Source of the DNA: JBMNTU01 sp050945895
GTDB taxonomy: Bacteria; Bacillota; Clostridia; Christensenellales; Christensenellaceae
Direction: 5' to 3'
DNA: 42,264 nt
Assembly (NCBI GenBank): GCA_050945895.1
Contig: JBMNTU010000005.1
Coordinates: forward strand, 1 to 42,264
Of the stretch, positions 9,262-17,103 are shown piece after piece. How positions within the stretch are numbered: the first letter of the stretch is position 1; each line of letters starts with the position of its first letter. The notes beneath the pieces are model-generated. The model saw only the letters and a list, made by a program, of their open reading frames with translations, searched no databases and was not told the DNA's origin. Both the position numbers and the translations under genes were made by a program.

Positions 9262-9436
9262 AATAACATAGTATATCACAAATCCTTTCAAACCGCGCGT
9301 TATTCACAAATTATTTACCGAAGCCCTATCTGATTTTCATGCCGATCCAAAGTGCTGCCGCCATGCCTGGCAGCGCTGCAAAATTGAAAAAACGAGCGCG
9401 AGCCTGCTCTCACGGGTTTATGCTTCGCTCCGGCAT

Positions 9437-9471
9437 ATAAAAAGGCTGCACCAACCCCTTCGGTGCAGCCT
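9437..9471 (-). terminator. intrinsic terminator of zapA
   Basis: On the minus strand AGGCTGCACC pairs with GGTGCAGCCT over a 9-base loop and runs into TTTTTATAT, 19 bases after the zapA stop. It separates zapA from mutS2. The 165 bases from here to mutS2 hold a short hairpin (9354-9374) but no convincing promoter. Confidence 0.9.
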
Positions 9472-9489
9472 GTATGGCACATTGTTCTG

Positions 9490-9819
9490 TTAGCGCCGGT
9501 TTGGATCTCTGCCAACTTCCGGCTTATAGGAGACAGATGTTGCCTGCGGCTTTTTGTACTTTTCCAACTCCTGCCGGGCTTCTTCCAGTTCCTTTTTGAG
9601 CCCCTCTACCTCGTCGTGAAGCTTGAGATAATCTTCCGAAACATTAAGCGCGGTAAGCATGGAAAGCTGTACATTGTTGAGGTCTGGGTTGCTTTTGCGA
9701 AGCTCCTCGTACTTGCTGTTTACGCGAAGCGCTACCCGGTGCATAAATTCCTCACTGTCCGTTCCGATAATCGTGTATTCCTTACCGGCAATATTCACAA
9801 CCGTTTTGATTTTTTCCAT
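9490..9819 (-). CDS. zapA: cell division protein ZapA
   Basis: Protein of 109 residues. The N-terminal half (EKIKTVVNIAGKEYTIIG) is the ZapA globular domain and the C-terminal half is a coiled coil (about 65-92, DEVEGLKKELEEARQELEK). ZapA bundles FtsZ filaments at the division site. The start at 9819 is chosen because it matches the family N-terminus; a longer reading frame to 9906 runs through the promoter. Promoter and terminator on either side make it a single-gene unit between pheT and mutS2, a common place for zapA in Bacillota. Confidence 0.9.
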   Translation of the reverse strand: MEKIKTVVNIAGKEYTIIGTDSEEFMHRVALRVNSKYEELRKSNPDLNNVQLSMLTALNVSEDYLKLHDEVEGLKKELEEARQELEKYKKPQATSVSYKPEVGRDPNRR

Positions 9820-9850
9820 AACGCACCCGCCTTTTGCTCTTAATGCTTTT

Positions 9851-9879
9851 ATTATACATGAGCAATCCGCTTTGCACAA
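9851..9879 (-). promoter_or_regulatory. sigma-A type promoter of zapA
   Basis: Minus strand: -35 TTGTGC (9874-9879), 17-base spacer, consensus -10 TATAAT (9851-9856), about 30 bases before the zapA start. Confidence 0.75.
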
Positions 9880-9955
9880 GCCCGGACCATACCTACTCCC
9901 CTGCAAACCCGGCCCGCCAAGCCGCTTTTCAGGCCAGCACGCGGGTCTGCCTCCG

Positions 9956-12331
9956 TCAATCCCTTAGCACAGCGGAAAATTCCTGCTCCAATGTTTTGAG
10001 TATCCGCCCCATCATTTTTTCGACTTCGCCGTCCTTCAGCGTACCGTCTGCCGCACGGAACACCAACGAATACGCAACGCTTTTTTTGCCTGCGCCCACC
10101 TGCCCGCCGGTGTATACATCAAATATTTTCACGCTTTCTACGCGCTTTCCGCCCGCCTTATAGATAGCGGCCATCATGTCGCCCGCGCCAGTGCCCTCGT
10201 CTACGATCAACGCGATATCACGCGTTGCGGCGGGATATTTTGGGAGCAGCCGAAACGTAACGGCCGGTTTTTCCACCGCATATAACAATTGCAGGTCGAT
10301 GTTTGCAACAAACACCTGCTGCGATATGCCAAACGCGCCCTGTACAGCAGGGTGCAGCGCACCTATATAGCCGATGTTTGCTTGCCCCACCCAAATATCC
10401 GCCGATATGCCCGGGTGCAGGAAGCTTAAGCTCGTCCTCTTAAACGTCATATCGGCACCCGAAACAAGCTGCACAATGTTTTCCAGCACACCTTTCAGAT
10501 AAAAGAAATCTGCGTTCGATCCGCTCACCAGAAGAATGAGGTTGGGAATCTCATCGGGCAGTGCCTCCCCTTCTTTTGGAATAAACACGCGCCCGGCTTC
10601 GAAAAGCGCAAGCTCTGCGTTTTTGTGGTTGATGTTGAACGCAGCCGTATCCAGCATGCGCGGCAGCAAAGATGTACGCATATAGGCCGTATCGTCCCCC
10701 AGCGGGTTCATAAGCTGCACGCTTTTGGGCATGGGGACGCCCAGCTTCTCGTAGTCCTGCCTGCCTGCGAACGAATAGTTCTGGCACTCGAAAAAGCCAA
10801 TATCTGTCAGGTATTTTTTGAGCGTATCCGTCTTTGCTTCGCCTTCGGCCAGCTTTCCGGGGCGGATGTCTCCCTGGGCGCTGGTGGGTTCAATATTGTC
10901 GTACCCATACATGCGCGCCACTTCTTCGGCAATGTCTGCCGGGCCGGATATATCTCCCCGGAAGGAGGGCACAGTACACACCAGCTCGTCTCCGATGGTC
11001 CCTGTATTGATGTACACCCGATTGAGCTGCTGCTGCATTTCCTTTACGGTCAGCGCTGTTCCCAGCATACCGTTTATTTTTGCCGCCGTTGTTTTTATGA
11101 TTTTAGGGCTTAGGTCTTCGCTTAAAACATCCACCATTCCCTGCGCCGGTTTGCCCGCGCCCAGTTCTGCCGCCAGCGTTAATGCACGCTTCATTGCAAA
11201 CATCGTTGTGGCTGCATCCACTCCCTTGGAAAAGCGCATAGAACTTTCGGTTGCAAGGCCAAGCGCACGCGACGTCTGGCGAATATTTCCATACATGAAC
11301 TTCGCCGCCTCAAAAATAACGGTTTGGGTCGTTTCTTTAATTTCCGAATCCTGCCCGCCCATTACGCCGGCCACGCCAATCGGCCCTTCCGTATCGCAAA
11401 TGAGCAGCATATTTTTGTTGAACACCCGTTCCTTATCGTCCAGCGTTTTCATTTTTTCGCCGTCTTTTGCGCGGCGAACGATTATTTTTTTCCCGCGGAT
11501 AAATTCCGCATCGTACGCATGCATGGGCTGGCCTGTTTCCAGCATAACAAAATTGGTGATATCCACAATATTGTTGATGGGGCGGATGCCCGCTTCCTTC
11601 AGGCGCGTACGCATCCACTCGGGCGACGGCCCTATGGTAACGTCCGTTACCGCAGCCGCAACAAAGCGTGGGCAAAGCTGTTCGTCCAGCACATCTACGC
11701 CAATATAGTCTTCTGTTTTCTGATCGCTTTCGTCGTAATCTGCCCCGGGCAGGCCGAACGAGCCATTATCTGCTGCCGCGGCCTCACGCGCGACGCCCAG
11801 TATACTCAAACAATCCGGCCGGTTTGCGCCTACTTCAAATTCGATCACTTCGCCCGAGAGCGCTAACAGCTCTTTTATATCTGCTCCGGGCTGAGGTTCT
11901 CCTTTCAGAATCAGTATTCCGTCTACCTCTGCGCCCTCGTAATCTGCTTCGGTCAGGTTAAGCTCTGTGCCCGAACACAGCATACCAAAGGATTCCACAC
12001 CGCGCAGCTTGCCTTTTTTGATGGGCCCCGAAGGAAGCTTTGCAGGCGCTTTTGCAACGGGCACATATGCGCCGGTAAATACGTTATCTGCCCCCGTTAC
12101 GATTTGAAGCAGCTGCGCATCGCCAACATCGATCATGCAAACGAGCAGCCTGTCTGCGTCGGGGTGTTTTTCGATTGATTCTATTTTTCCGGCAACAACG
12201 TTTTCGATTTCGCCGCCAAGCGATTCGATCCCCTCGACGCCGTTGCCCGTCATAATCATTTTTTCGGCGAGCAGTTGCGCGTCCGATTCTATTTCTGCGT
12301 AGTCGCATATCCATCTATAAGGTGCTAACAT
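9956..12331 (-). CDS. pheT: phenylalanine-tRNA ligase beta subunit
   Basis: Cytoplasmic subunit of 791 residues of the (alpha-beta)2 enzyme that charges tRNA-Phe. It has an N-terminal EMAP-type tRNA-binding OB fold at about 39-150 (VVAGKIESIEKHPDADRLLV), a B3/B4 editing module (LKEAGIRPINNIVDITNFVM) that hydrolyses Tyr-tRNA-Phe, a B5 domain at about 405-475, a catalytic-like core and a C-terminal FDX-ACB domain (RLLPKYPAATRDIALIVDE). The length is normal. Ribosome site GAGAGGAAAG precedes the ATG. The gene follows pheS by 49 bases in the same operon. No T-box precedes the operon, so tRNA-sensing control of the usual kind is not apparent. Confidence 0.97.
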   Translation of the reverse strand: MLAPYRWICDYAEIESDAQLLAEKMIMTGNGVEGIESLGGEIENVVAGKIESIEKHPDADRLLVCMIDVGDAQLLQIVTGADNVFTGAYVPVAKAPAKLPSGPIKKGKLRGVESFGMLCSGTELNLTEADYEGAEVDGILILKGEPQPGADIKELLALSGEVIEFEVGANRPDCLSILGVAREAAAADNGSFGLPGADYDESDQKTEDYIGVDVLDEQLCPRFVAAAVTDVTIGPSPEWMRTRLKEAGIRPINNIVDITNFVMLETGQPMHAYDAEFIRGKKIIVRRAKDGEKMKTLDDKERVFNKNMLLICDTEGPIGVAGVMGGQDSEIKETTQTVIFEAAKFMYGNIRQTSRALGLATESSMRFSKGVDAATTMFAMKRALTLAAELGAGKPAQGMVDVLSEDLSPKIIKTTAAKINGMLGTALTVKEMQQQLNRVYINTGTIGDELVCTVPSFRGDISGPADIAEEVARMYGYDNIEPTSAQGDIRPGKLAEGEAKTDTLKKYLTDIGFFECQNYSFAGRQDYEKLGVPMPKSVQLMNPLGDDTAYMRTSLLPRMLDTAAFNINHKNAELALFEAGRVFIPKEGEALPDEIPNLILLVSGSNADFFYLKGVLENIVQLVSGADMTFKRTSLSFLHPGISADIWVGQANIGYIGALHPAVQGAFGISQQVFVANIDLQLLYAVEKPAVTFRLLPKYPAATRDIALIVDEGTGAGDMMAAIYKAGGKRVESVKIFDVYTGGQVGAGKKSVAYSLVFRAADGTLKDGEVEKMMGRILKTLEQEFSAVLRD

Positions 12332-12380
12332 TCATCTTTCCTCTCTGTTCACAATTCATGCGGTTCTCTTTACACCGGCG

Positions 12381-13391
12381 TTATACAAACTGTTTCAAAA
12401 AACGTACGTCGTTTTCGTACAGCAGCCGGATATCTGTAATCCCATATTTTGTGTTGGCCATCCGGTCGATACCAAAGCCAAACGCAAATCCCGAATACTC
12501 GTTCGGGTCTATTCCGCAATTAGAAAGCACGACCGGGTTTACCAGCCCGCAGCCCAGCACTTCAATCATCCCGTCTCCCCGGCAGGCCGGGCATCCGCCC
12601 CCACCGCACACCGTACATGTTACATCTACTTCTGCGGACGGCTCTGTAAACGGGAAAAAGCCCGGGCGGAACTTTGTTTTGACTTGCTCGCCATAGTAGC
12701 GTTTCAAGAACGTATCCAGCGTGCCCTTGAGGTCGGAAAAGCGTATTTTCTTGTCTACGACCAGCCCTTCCAACTGCATGAAAATAGGCGAATGTGTTGC
12801 ATCTACATCGTCGCACCGGTACACACGCCCCGGGCAGATCATACGGATGGGCGGCTTTTCATTCAGCATCGTCCGTATTTGCACGGGCGACGTATGCGTT
12901 CTGAGCACCACATCGTCCGATACATAGAACGTATCCTGCGCGTCGCGGGCAGGGTGGTCTTTGGGAATATTCAAAAGCTCGAAATTGTATTTATCGTATT
13001 CCACCTCCGGGCCTTCTTTTACGTCAAAGCCCATACTGAGGAATATTTCGCGCATTTCGTAGTACACCTGCGTCAGCGGATGCAGCGCACCCAGCGCTGT
13101 TTTCCTGCCGGGCAGCGTAATGTCTACCCGCTCGCCCGCCAGCTTTTGCGCGTTTTCCGCGTTTTCGATCTCTAACATCCGTTCTGAAATCGCAGCCTCT
13201 ACCTGGTCACGCGCAGCGTTCACCTTCTGCCCAAACGCCGGGCGTTCGTCTGCAGGCAGCCCGCCCATCTGGCGGAGCAGCGAAGTGATCTCCCCTTTTT
13301 TCCCAAGGTATTTTACCCGTATTTCGTTTATTTCAACGCTTTTTTTAGCGCTTTGCACTTCTTCTAGAGCTCGTTTTAGAATTTGTTCCAT
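12381..13391 (-). CDS. pheS: phenylalanine-tRNA ligase alpha subunit
   Basis: Catalytic subunit of 336 residues. It has an N-terminal coiled coil (about 1-85) that contacts the tRNA, then the class II core with motif 2 (RMICPGRVYRCDDVDATHSP) and motif 3 (GFAFGFGIDRMANTKYG). The four-cysteine cluster CTVCGGGGCPAC near 230-245 is typical of PheS from Bacillota. The ATG lies one base after the stop of the RNA methyltransferase gene, with GGAAGG as ribosome site, so the genes are co-transcribed and possibly coupled. Confidence 0.97.
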   Translation of the reverse strand: MEQILKRALEEVQSAKKSVEINEIRVKYLGKKGEITSLLRQMGGLPADERPAFGQKVNAARDQVEAAISERMLEIENAENAQKLAGERVDITLPGRKTALGALHPLTQVYYEMREIFLSMGFDVKEGPEVEYDKYNFELLNIPKDHPARDAQDTFYVSDDVVLRTHTSPVQIRTMLNEKPPIRMICPGRVYRCDDVDATHSPIFMQLEGLVVDKKIRFSDLKGTLDTFLKRYYGEQVKTKFRPGFFPFTEPSAEVDVTCTVCGGGGCPACRGDGMIEVLGCGLVNPVVLSNCGIDPNEYSGFAFGFGIDRMANTKYGITDIRLLYENDVRFLKQFV

Positions 13392-13392
13392 T

Positions 13393-14157
13393 TTAACCTT
13401 CCTTCAATTGTTTCCGTACATCGTACAGCATGATTCCCGCTGCTACTCCTGCATTGAGGCTTTCGGCTTTTCCATAGATGCGGATGCGGTATCGTTCATC
13501 GGCCAGCTCCCGCACTTCATCCGAAATTCCCCTTGCTTCGTTGCCCACCACAATGCACACCTTGTTGTAGCTACCTTCCAGCTTCTCTTCACCGTGCACA
13601 TCGCCCGCCACAACATGCCCTCCCGAACGCTTGAACGAACGAAGCATATGCTGCAGGTTGCCTATCTCGATTCCCACATGGAACATGCTCCCCATTGCAG
13701 CGCGCTGTACCTGCGGTCCAAACACATCTGCGCTGTTTTCCGATATGAATATGCCATCGCACCCTACGGCATCCGCCGTCCGAATGACGGAACCCAGGTT
13801 TTTGGGGTCGTTTATATCGTCTACTGCAACATAAAACCGCCCTTGCGGATCTATGGGCGCAAGCTGTTTAACCAGGCAGGCCAGGTCTTTGGGCGGCGAC
13901 TTTGTGCTGGCAATCTGTTCGATGATCTCGTAGCTGACCTTGATGATCGGTATGCCCCGCTCCCGAGCCATGGGAACAACTGCGCTTTTATGGTCGGACA
14001 CAACTACACAGTCGATGGGCACGCTATGTTCAAGCGCCTCGAAAATTGCTTTATCGCCCTCAATCAGGTATTTGCCGTGCTCGTCCCTGTATTTTTTCAT
14101 TTTAAGGGATTTCAGCATTTTTACCGTTTCGTTCGTGTGGCTTACAATTTCTTTCAT
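13393..14157 (-). CDS. TrmH/SpoU-family RNA 2'-O-ribose methyltransferase
   Basis: SAM-dependent SPOUT enzyme of 254 residues. An N-terminal substrate-binding domain (about 1-95) resembling ribosomal L7Ae/L30e folds is followed by the knotted catalytic domain. Its three motifs are NDPKNLGSVIRTADA, VVGNEARGISDEV and ESLNAGVAAGIMLYDVR. Such enzymes methylate 23S rRNA or tRNA ribose; the position cannot be told here. Ribosome site AGGAGG is well placed. Location directly before pheS is conserved in many Bacillota. It begins 46 bases after the rplT terminator, with no clear promoter, so it may rely on read-through. Confidence 0.93.
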   Translation of the reverse strand: MKEIVSHTNETVKMLKSLKMKKYRDEHGKYLIEGDKAIFEALEHSVPIDCVVVSDHKSAVVPMARERGIPIIKVSYEIIEQIASTKSPPKDLACLVKQLAPIDPQGRFYVAVDDINDPKNLGSVIRTADAVGCDGIFISENSADVFGPQVQRAAMGSMFHVGIEIGNLQHMLRSFKRSGGHVVAGDVHGEEKLEGSYNKVCIVVGNEARGISDEVRELADERYRIRIYGKAESLNAGVAAGIMLYDVRKQLKEG

Positions 14158-14202
14158 TTTCGCCTCCTGCGATTGCCTCGCAGCTTTTCATACATGAACG
14201 CA

Positions 14203-14245
14203 ATAAAAGGGTTTTACCAAATACCTTTCTATCCGGTAAAACCCT
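14203..14245 (-). terminator. intrinsic terminator of the infC-rpmI-rplT operon
   Basis: Eleven-base perfect stem AGGGTTTTACC/GGTAAAACCCT (14208-14218 and 14235-14245) followed on the minus strand by TTTATT, 22 bases past the rplT stop. Confidence 0.88.
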
Positions 14246-14266
14246 CAAAATATTCTGTTTTGCGTT

Positions 14267-14626
14267 TTATGCCTGTACTGATTTTTTTGCCGTATCCGCC
14301 AGTTTCTTGAATGCGGCCTTATCATTTACAGCCATATCCGCCAACACTTTCCGGTTGAGGGTTATACCGCTTCTTTTAAGACCGTTCATAAACTGCGAAT
14401 AGCTGATCTCGTTTACTCTCGCTTCCGCGTTGATCCTTACAATCCACAGCTTGCGCATATCGCGTTTTTTGCGTTTCCGCCCCGCATACGCATACTGCAT
14501 AGATTTCATGACCGCTTGCTTTGCGGATTTATATTGTTTAGACTTTGCTCCGAAATAGCCTTTCGCGAGCTTCAGTACTTTCCTGCGTTTTTTGTGGCCG
14601 TTAACGGCCCGTTTGATTCTTGCCAT
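14267..14626 (-). CDS. rplT: 50S ribosomal protein L20
   Basis: Assembly protein of the large subunit, 119 residues, full family length. The basic N-terminal extension (MARIKRAVNGHKKRRKVLKL) and the C-terminal globular part (MNGLKRSGITLNRKVLADMA) are both present. In Bacillus and E. coli, L20 also represses its own operon by binding the messenger; here the infC leader offers a matching terminator-like hairpin. Third gene of infC-rpmI-rplT. Confidence 0.98.
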   Translation of the reverse strand: MARIKRAVNGHKKRRKVLKLAKGYFGAKSKQYKSAKQAVMKSMQYAYAGRKRKKRDMRKLWIVRINAEARVNEISYSQFMNGLKRSGITLNRKVLADMAVNDKAAFKKLADTAKKSVQA

Positions 14627-14657
14627 AATCCTTTACCTCCTCACATAGCACAGATAA

Positions 14658-14855
14658 TTACTTGTACGGTATCAGCATCCTGATATTCTTCTGCTCCGCA
14701 CCGCTGATCAATGTGCCTTTACGGAGATTCCGCTTTCTCTTTGCCGACTTTTTATTCAATATGTGGCTCTTATAGGCCTTTGCGCGCTTCACTTTTCCGG
14801 ACCCAGTCACGGAAAAACGCTTGGCCGCACCTCTGTGCGTCTTCATCTTTGGCAT
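14658..14855 (-). CDS. rpmI: 50S ribosomal protein L35
   Basis: Small basic protein of 65 residues beginning MPKMKTHRGAAKRF, the universal L35 start. A reading frame extending further upstream is only the ribosome-binding region (GGAGGAGGGCAAGGAA) read as codons, so the ATG at 14855 is chosen. Lies 31 bases before rplT. Confidence 0.97.
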   Translation of the reverse strand: MPKMKTHRGAAKRFSVTGSGKVKRAKAYKSHILNKKSAKRKRNLRKGTLISGAEQKNIRMLIPYK

Positions 14856-14895
14856 TTCCTTGCCCTCCTCCAAAACTATAATTCTTTTAGAAACT

Positions 14896-15405
14896 TTATG
14901 ATTTAGGCGTAAGTATCATAAACATACTCCGGCCTTCCATCTTCGCATTTTTTTCCACTACCGCAACGTCGTCCAGCATTTCGAGAAATGCGTTCATTAC
15001 TGTACGCCCCTGGTCTGTATGCGCCATCTGCCTGCCGCGGAAGCGTATGGAAATCTTTACCTTGTCTCCTGCGTTCAAAAACTTGCGCACGTTCTTTGCC
15101 TTTACTTCCATATCGTGCACATCTATTGTTGCGGAAAGGCGCATTTCTTTCAGTTCAACCGTCTTTTGGTTTTTGCGCGCCTCCTTCTGCTTTTTTCCCT
15201 GTTCAAATTTGAACTTGCCGTAATCCATGATTTTGACGACAGGCGGCTTCGCCTTTGGCGAAATATTCACCAGGTCCAAATCGGCCTCGTCTGCCAGCTT
15301 TTGCGCTTCCTGGGAAGACATGATTCCAAGCTGTTCGCCTGTTTCCGATACGACGCGTACTTCCGGTTCCCTTATTTGTTCATTGATGAACGGATCGTTA
15401 GCGAT
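14896..15405 (-). CDS. infC: translation initiation factor IF-3 with AUC start codon
   Basis: Initiation factor of 169 residues that checks start codon-tRNA pairing on the 30S subunit. The N-terminal domain includes NEQIREPEVRVVSETGEQLG and the C-terminal domain KVKISIRFRGRQMAHTDQGR. The first ATG in frame (15321) would delete 28 conserved residues. Upstream of it the frame stays open and reaches ATC at 15403-15405, eight bases after AGGAGG, with no ATG, GTG or TTG between. IF-3 genes of E. coli and Bacillus use AUU, which IF-3 itself discriminates against, so AUC here fits the same autoregulatory design. Start codon is inferred from alignment to the family and the ribosome site. Confidence 0.95.
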   Translation of the reverse strand: MANDPFINEQIREPEVRVVSETGEQLGIMSSQEAQKLADEADLDLVNISPKAKPPVVKIMDYGKFKFEQGKKQKEARKNQKTVELKEMRLSATIDVHDMEVKAKNVRKFLNAGDKVKISIRFRGRQMAHTDQGRTVMNAFLEMLDDVAVVEKNAKMEGRSMFMILTPKS

Positions 15406-15568
15406 GGGGTTTCCCTCCTTTTTCTTTATACAGCGTTTGTCTTTTATACAAAAAACGGATAAGCAACATGCTTACCCGCAAAACAACCATTCCTGTATGA
15501 ACCGTGCCTGGCCTTTGGGCCGTATGGGCCGCCGCCGGCAGGTGAGAAGCGGGCGCTTCTGCTTGTTC
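15406..15568 (-). promoter_or_regulatory. infC operon leader, likely L20-type autoregulatory leader
   Basis: About 160 bases lie between the expected transcription start near 15568 and the infC start. The leader holds GC-rich segments able to pair in more than one way and ends in a terminator-like hairpin (15450-15478), then the ribosome site. In Bacillus subtilis the infC-rpmI-rplT leader is attenuated when L20 binds it. The architecture matches; base-level identity to the Rfam L20 leader was not testable here. Confidence 0.6.
15450..15478 (-). terminator. attenuator hairpin in the infC leader
   Basis: On the minus strand CGGGTAAGCA pairs with TGCTTATCCG (ten pairs, one G-U) around a TGT loop and is followed by TTTTTT. 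It lies between the infC promoter and the infC ribosome site, so it can only act as a conditional terminator for this operon. Confidence 0.75.
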
Positions 15569-15574
15569 CTGAAC

Positions 15575-15604
15575 AGTTTAGCATATACAAAGCGCGGCTG
15601 TCAA
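15575..15604 (-). promoter_or_regulatory. promoter of infC-rpmI-rplT
   Basis: Minus strand: perfect -35 TTGACA (15599-15604), 18-base spacer, -10 TAAACT (15575-15580). It begins four bases after the stop codon of the upstream membrane-protein gene. A 7-base inverted repeat AGAAGCG/CGCTTCT lies near the expected start point. Confidence 0.7.
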
Positions 15605-15607
15605 GCG

Positions 15608-16987
15608 TTATCTCCCGCTGATAAACGAAACAGCCGCCATCCCAATCATAAAGAACAGGATGCCGTATAAATATCGGCTCTTTTGCTCCGCCAGTTTTGC
15701 AGCAAGCGCTGCCCCTAAAACAATGAGCCCTGCGTACATAAAAAGAAAGGTTCGCTCGGCAGACGCATATATCGTTGGAGAAAACCCCATTGCGCAAACC
15801 GCTGCAAAACAGGCCAAAACAAACGTAAGCAGGAAAAGCGTCTGCCTGTTTTTTCCAAATATCAAAGCGATGGAAACCAACAGGCAAATGAATGTGAACA
15901 CAAGCACCACCGTTGCAATTATATTGCTAAACTGCAAATAATTGTTTCCGGCGGTTGCATCCGCAAAGCCGGAAACATCTTTCTCGTAGGTGTTTGAAAT
16001 ATGATAGTATTCCACCATTTTCAAAAGCCCCGGGAAGAGGTTTCCCGTTATGGGAAGCAGCAACGCAAATACGGATGTAGAAACAAGCGGTACACAGCAA
16101 ACCGCCCGTTTAAGCGGGTCTTTCTGCTTTGCAAGTGAGGCGGCTATCAACAGCACGCCCACACATAGCACCATCGCGTTTGGAGTGAAGAAGAAATGAT
16201 CCAGTGTACGCGTCAGCCCCATCCCCGCTTTATCAAGCAGAGAAAGGCTGCCGAATTCCGGAAAATATTGCGCCGTTTCGACCTCCAGCCGCGCAGCGTT
16301 TCCTGGTGAAGCAATAAAAATAATAACCGATATTACCAGCAAGGCAAGCTGCACCCATAAAAAGCCGCGGAGCCTTTGCCGTTTATACAGGCAGTATACG
16401 AAAAACACCCCATATACCACAAGCAGCACGGCCAGCCCCTGCTCTGCATTTGCGCCCAAAAACAACGCCACTGCATAAACAATGGATTCATACCATTTGA
16501 AAGTTTTGCCCGAAAGTAATTTTTTGAGCGGCAGCAGCGCCACCAATACAAACGCCAGCACCCACATGTAGTTGATGCTTGTCGCAATCCACCCTGCCGT
16601 CGCCATGTGGAACATGGGGTAAATAAGCACCAACGCACAAACGGCCCAGTTCACTTTTCGCCTGCTGCTGTGTTCGTCCGAAACGGGAATCAATTTGGAA
16701 ATGCACAGCGCAATTGCAACAATCAGCAACGTATTCACAACCCGGAACACCGCGCCGGGCAGGTATACACAAAACACAACCATAAAAAAATGTGCTGTAA
16801 TCCTGGACGACCATGTTTGGAAGATATCTGCAAGATAGCTGTCCATTGGCCGCCCTGCAACAATTTCCGCCATTACGGCGTCGTCGCCAAACCCAAGCTG
16901 TATCGTAAAATGAAATAACAACAATACCAACCCCAGGCAAACAAAGGGGAAATATTCCCATCGGGTAAATTTTTTCAATCCTGCCAT
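15608..16987 (-). CDS. polytopic membrane protein (DUF6056-like, possible GT-C type transferase)
   Basis: Integral membrane protein of 459 residues with about ten to twelve hydrophobic segments. After the first segment comes FGDDAVMAEI and then TWSSRITAHF, and further in GANAEQGLAV. This pattern of an early acidic motif, a W..R loop and an N.EQ segment recalls DUF6056 and GtrII-like glycosyltransferases, which move sugars from lipid carriers on the outer face; that assignment is tentative. The start at 16987 is preferred because GGAAGG is well placed. A longer frame to 17053 would run through an 11-base-pair hairpin. It follows metY and precedes the infC promoter. Confidence 0.7.
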   Translation of the reverse strand: MAGLKKFTRWEYFPFVCLGLVLLLFHFTIQLGFGDDAVMAEIVAGRPMDSYLADIFQTWSSRITAHFFMVVFCVYLPGAVFRVVNTLLIVAIALCISKLIPVSDEHSSRRKVNWAVCALVLIYPMFHMATAGWIATSINYMWVLAFVLVALLPLKKLLSGKTFKWYESIVYAVALFLGANAEQGLAVLLVVYGVFFVYCLYKRQRLRGFLWVQLALLVISVIIFIASPGNAARLEVETAQYFPEFGSLSLLDKAGMGLTRTLDHFFFTPNAMVLCVGVLLIAASLAKQKDPLKRAVCCVPLVSTSVFALLLPITGNLFPGLLKMVEYYHISNTYEKDVSGFADATAGNNYLQFSNIIATVVLVFTFICLLVSIALIFGKNRQTLFLLTFVLACFAAVCAMGFSPTIYASAERTFLFMYAGLIVLGAALAAKLAEQKSRYLYGILFFMIGMAAVSFISGR

Positions 16988-17018
16988 AAGCGATCCTTCC
17001 AATCCATTGCATGAAATA

Positions 17019-17069
17019 ATGCCTGGCGGGCAGGCAACGCCATACTGTACCATCCTTTCCGCCAGGCAT
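17019..17069 (-). repeat. 11-bp inverted repeat before the membrane-protein gene
   Basis: ATGCCTGGCGG (17019-17029) and CCGCCAGGCAT (17059-17069) are perfectly complementary around a 29-base loop. On the minus strand the second arm is followed by TATTT, so it could be a weak terminator of metY or a structure in the leader of the next gene. Confidence 0.7.
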
Positions 17070-17103
17070 ACTATTACTTTACATTCGAGTTGTTTTCAAC
17101 CTT

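Noticed and set aside
9315..9515. 66-codon open frame on the minus strand
   Set aside because: It spans the zapA terminator hairpin and overlaps the zapA 3' end; no ribosome site and no family match.
9819..9906. 29-residue N-terminal extension of ZapA
   Set aside because: The extension covers the TATAAT promoter and lacks family similarity; the ATG at 9819 matches ZapA N-termini.
14856..14873. N-terminal extension MEEGKE of ribosomal protein L35
   Set aside because: These codons are the ribosome-binding site read in frame; all L35 proteins start at MPKMKTHRG.
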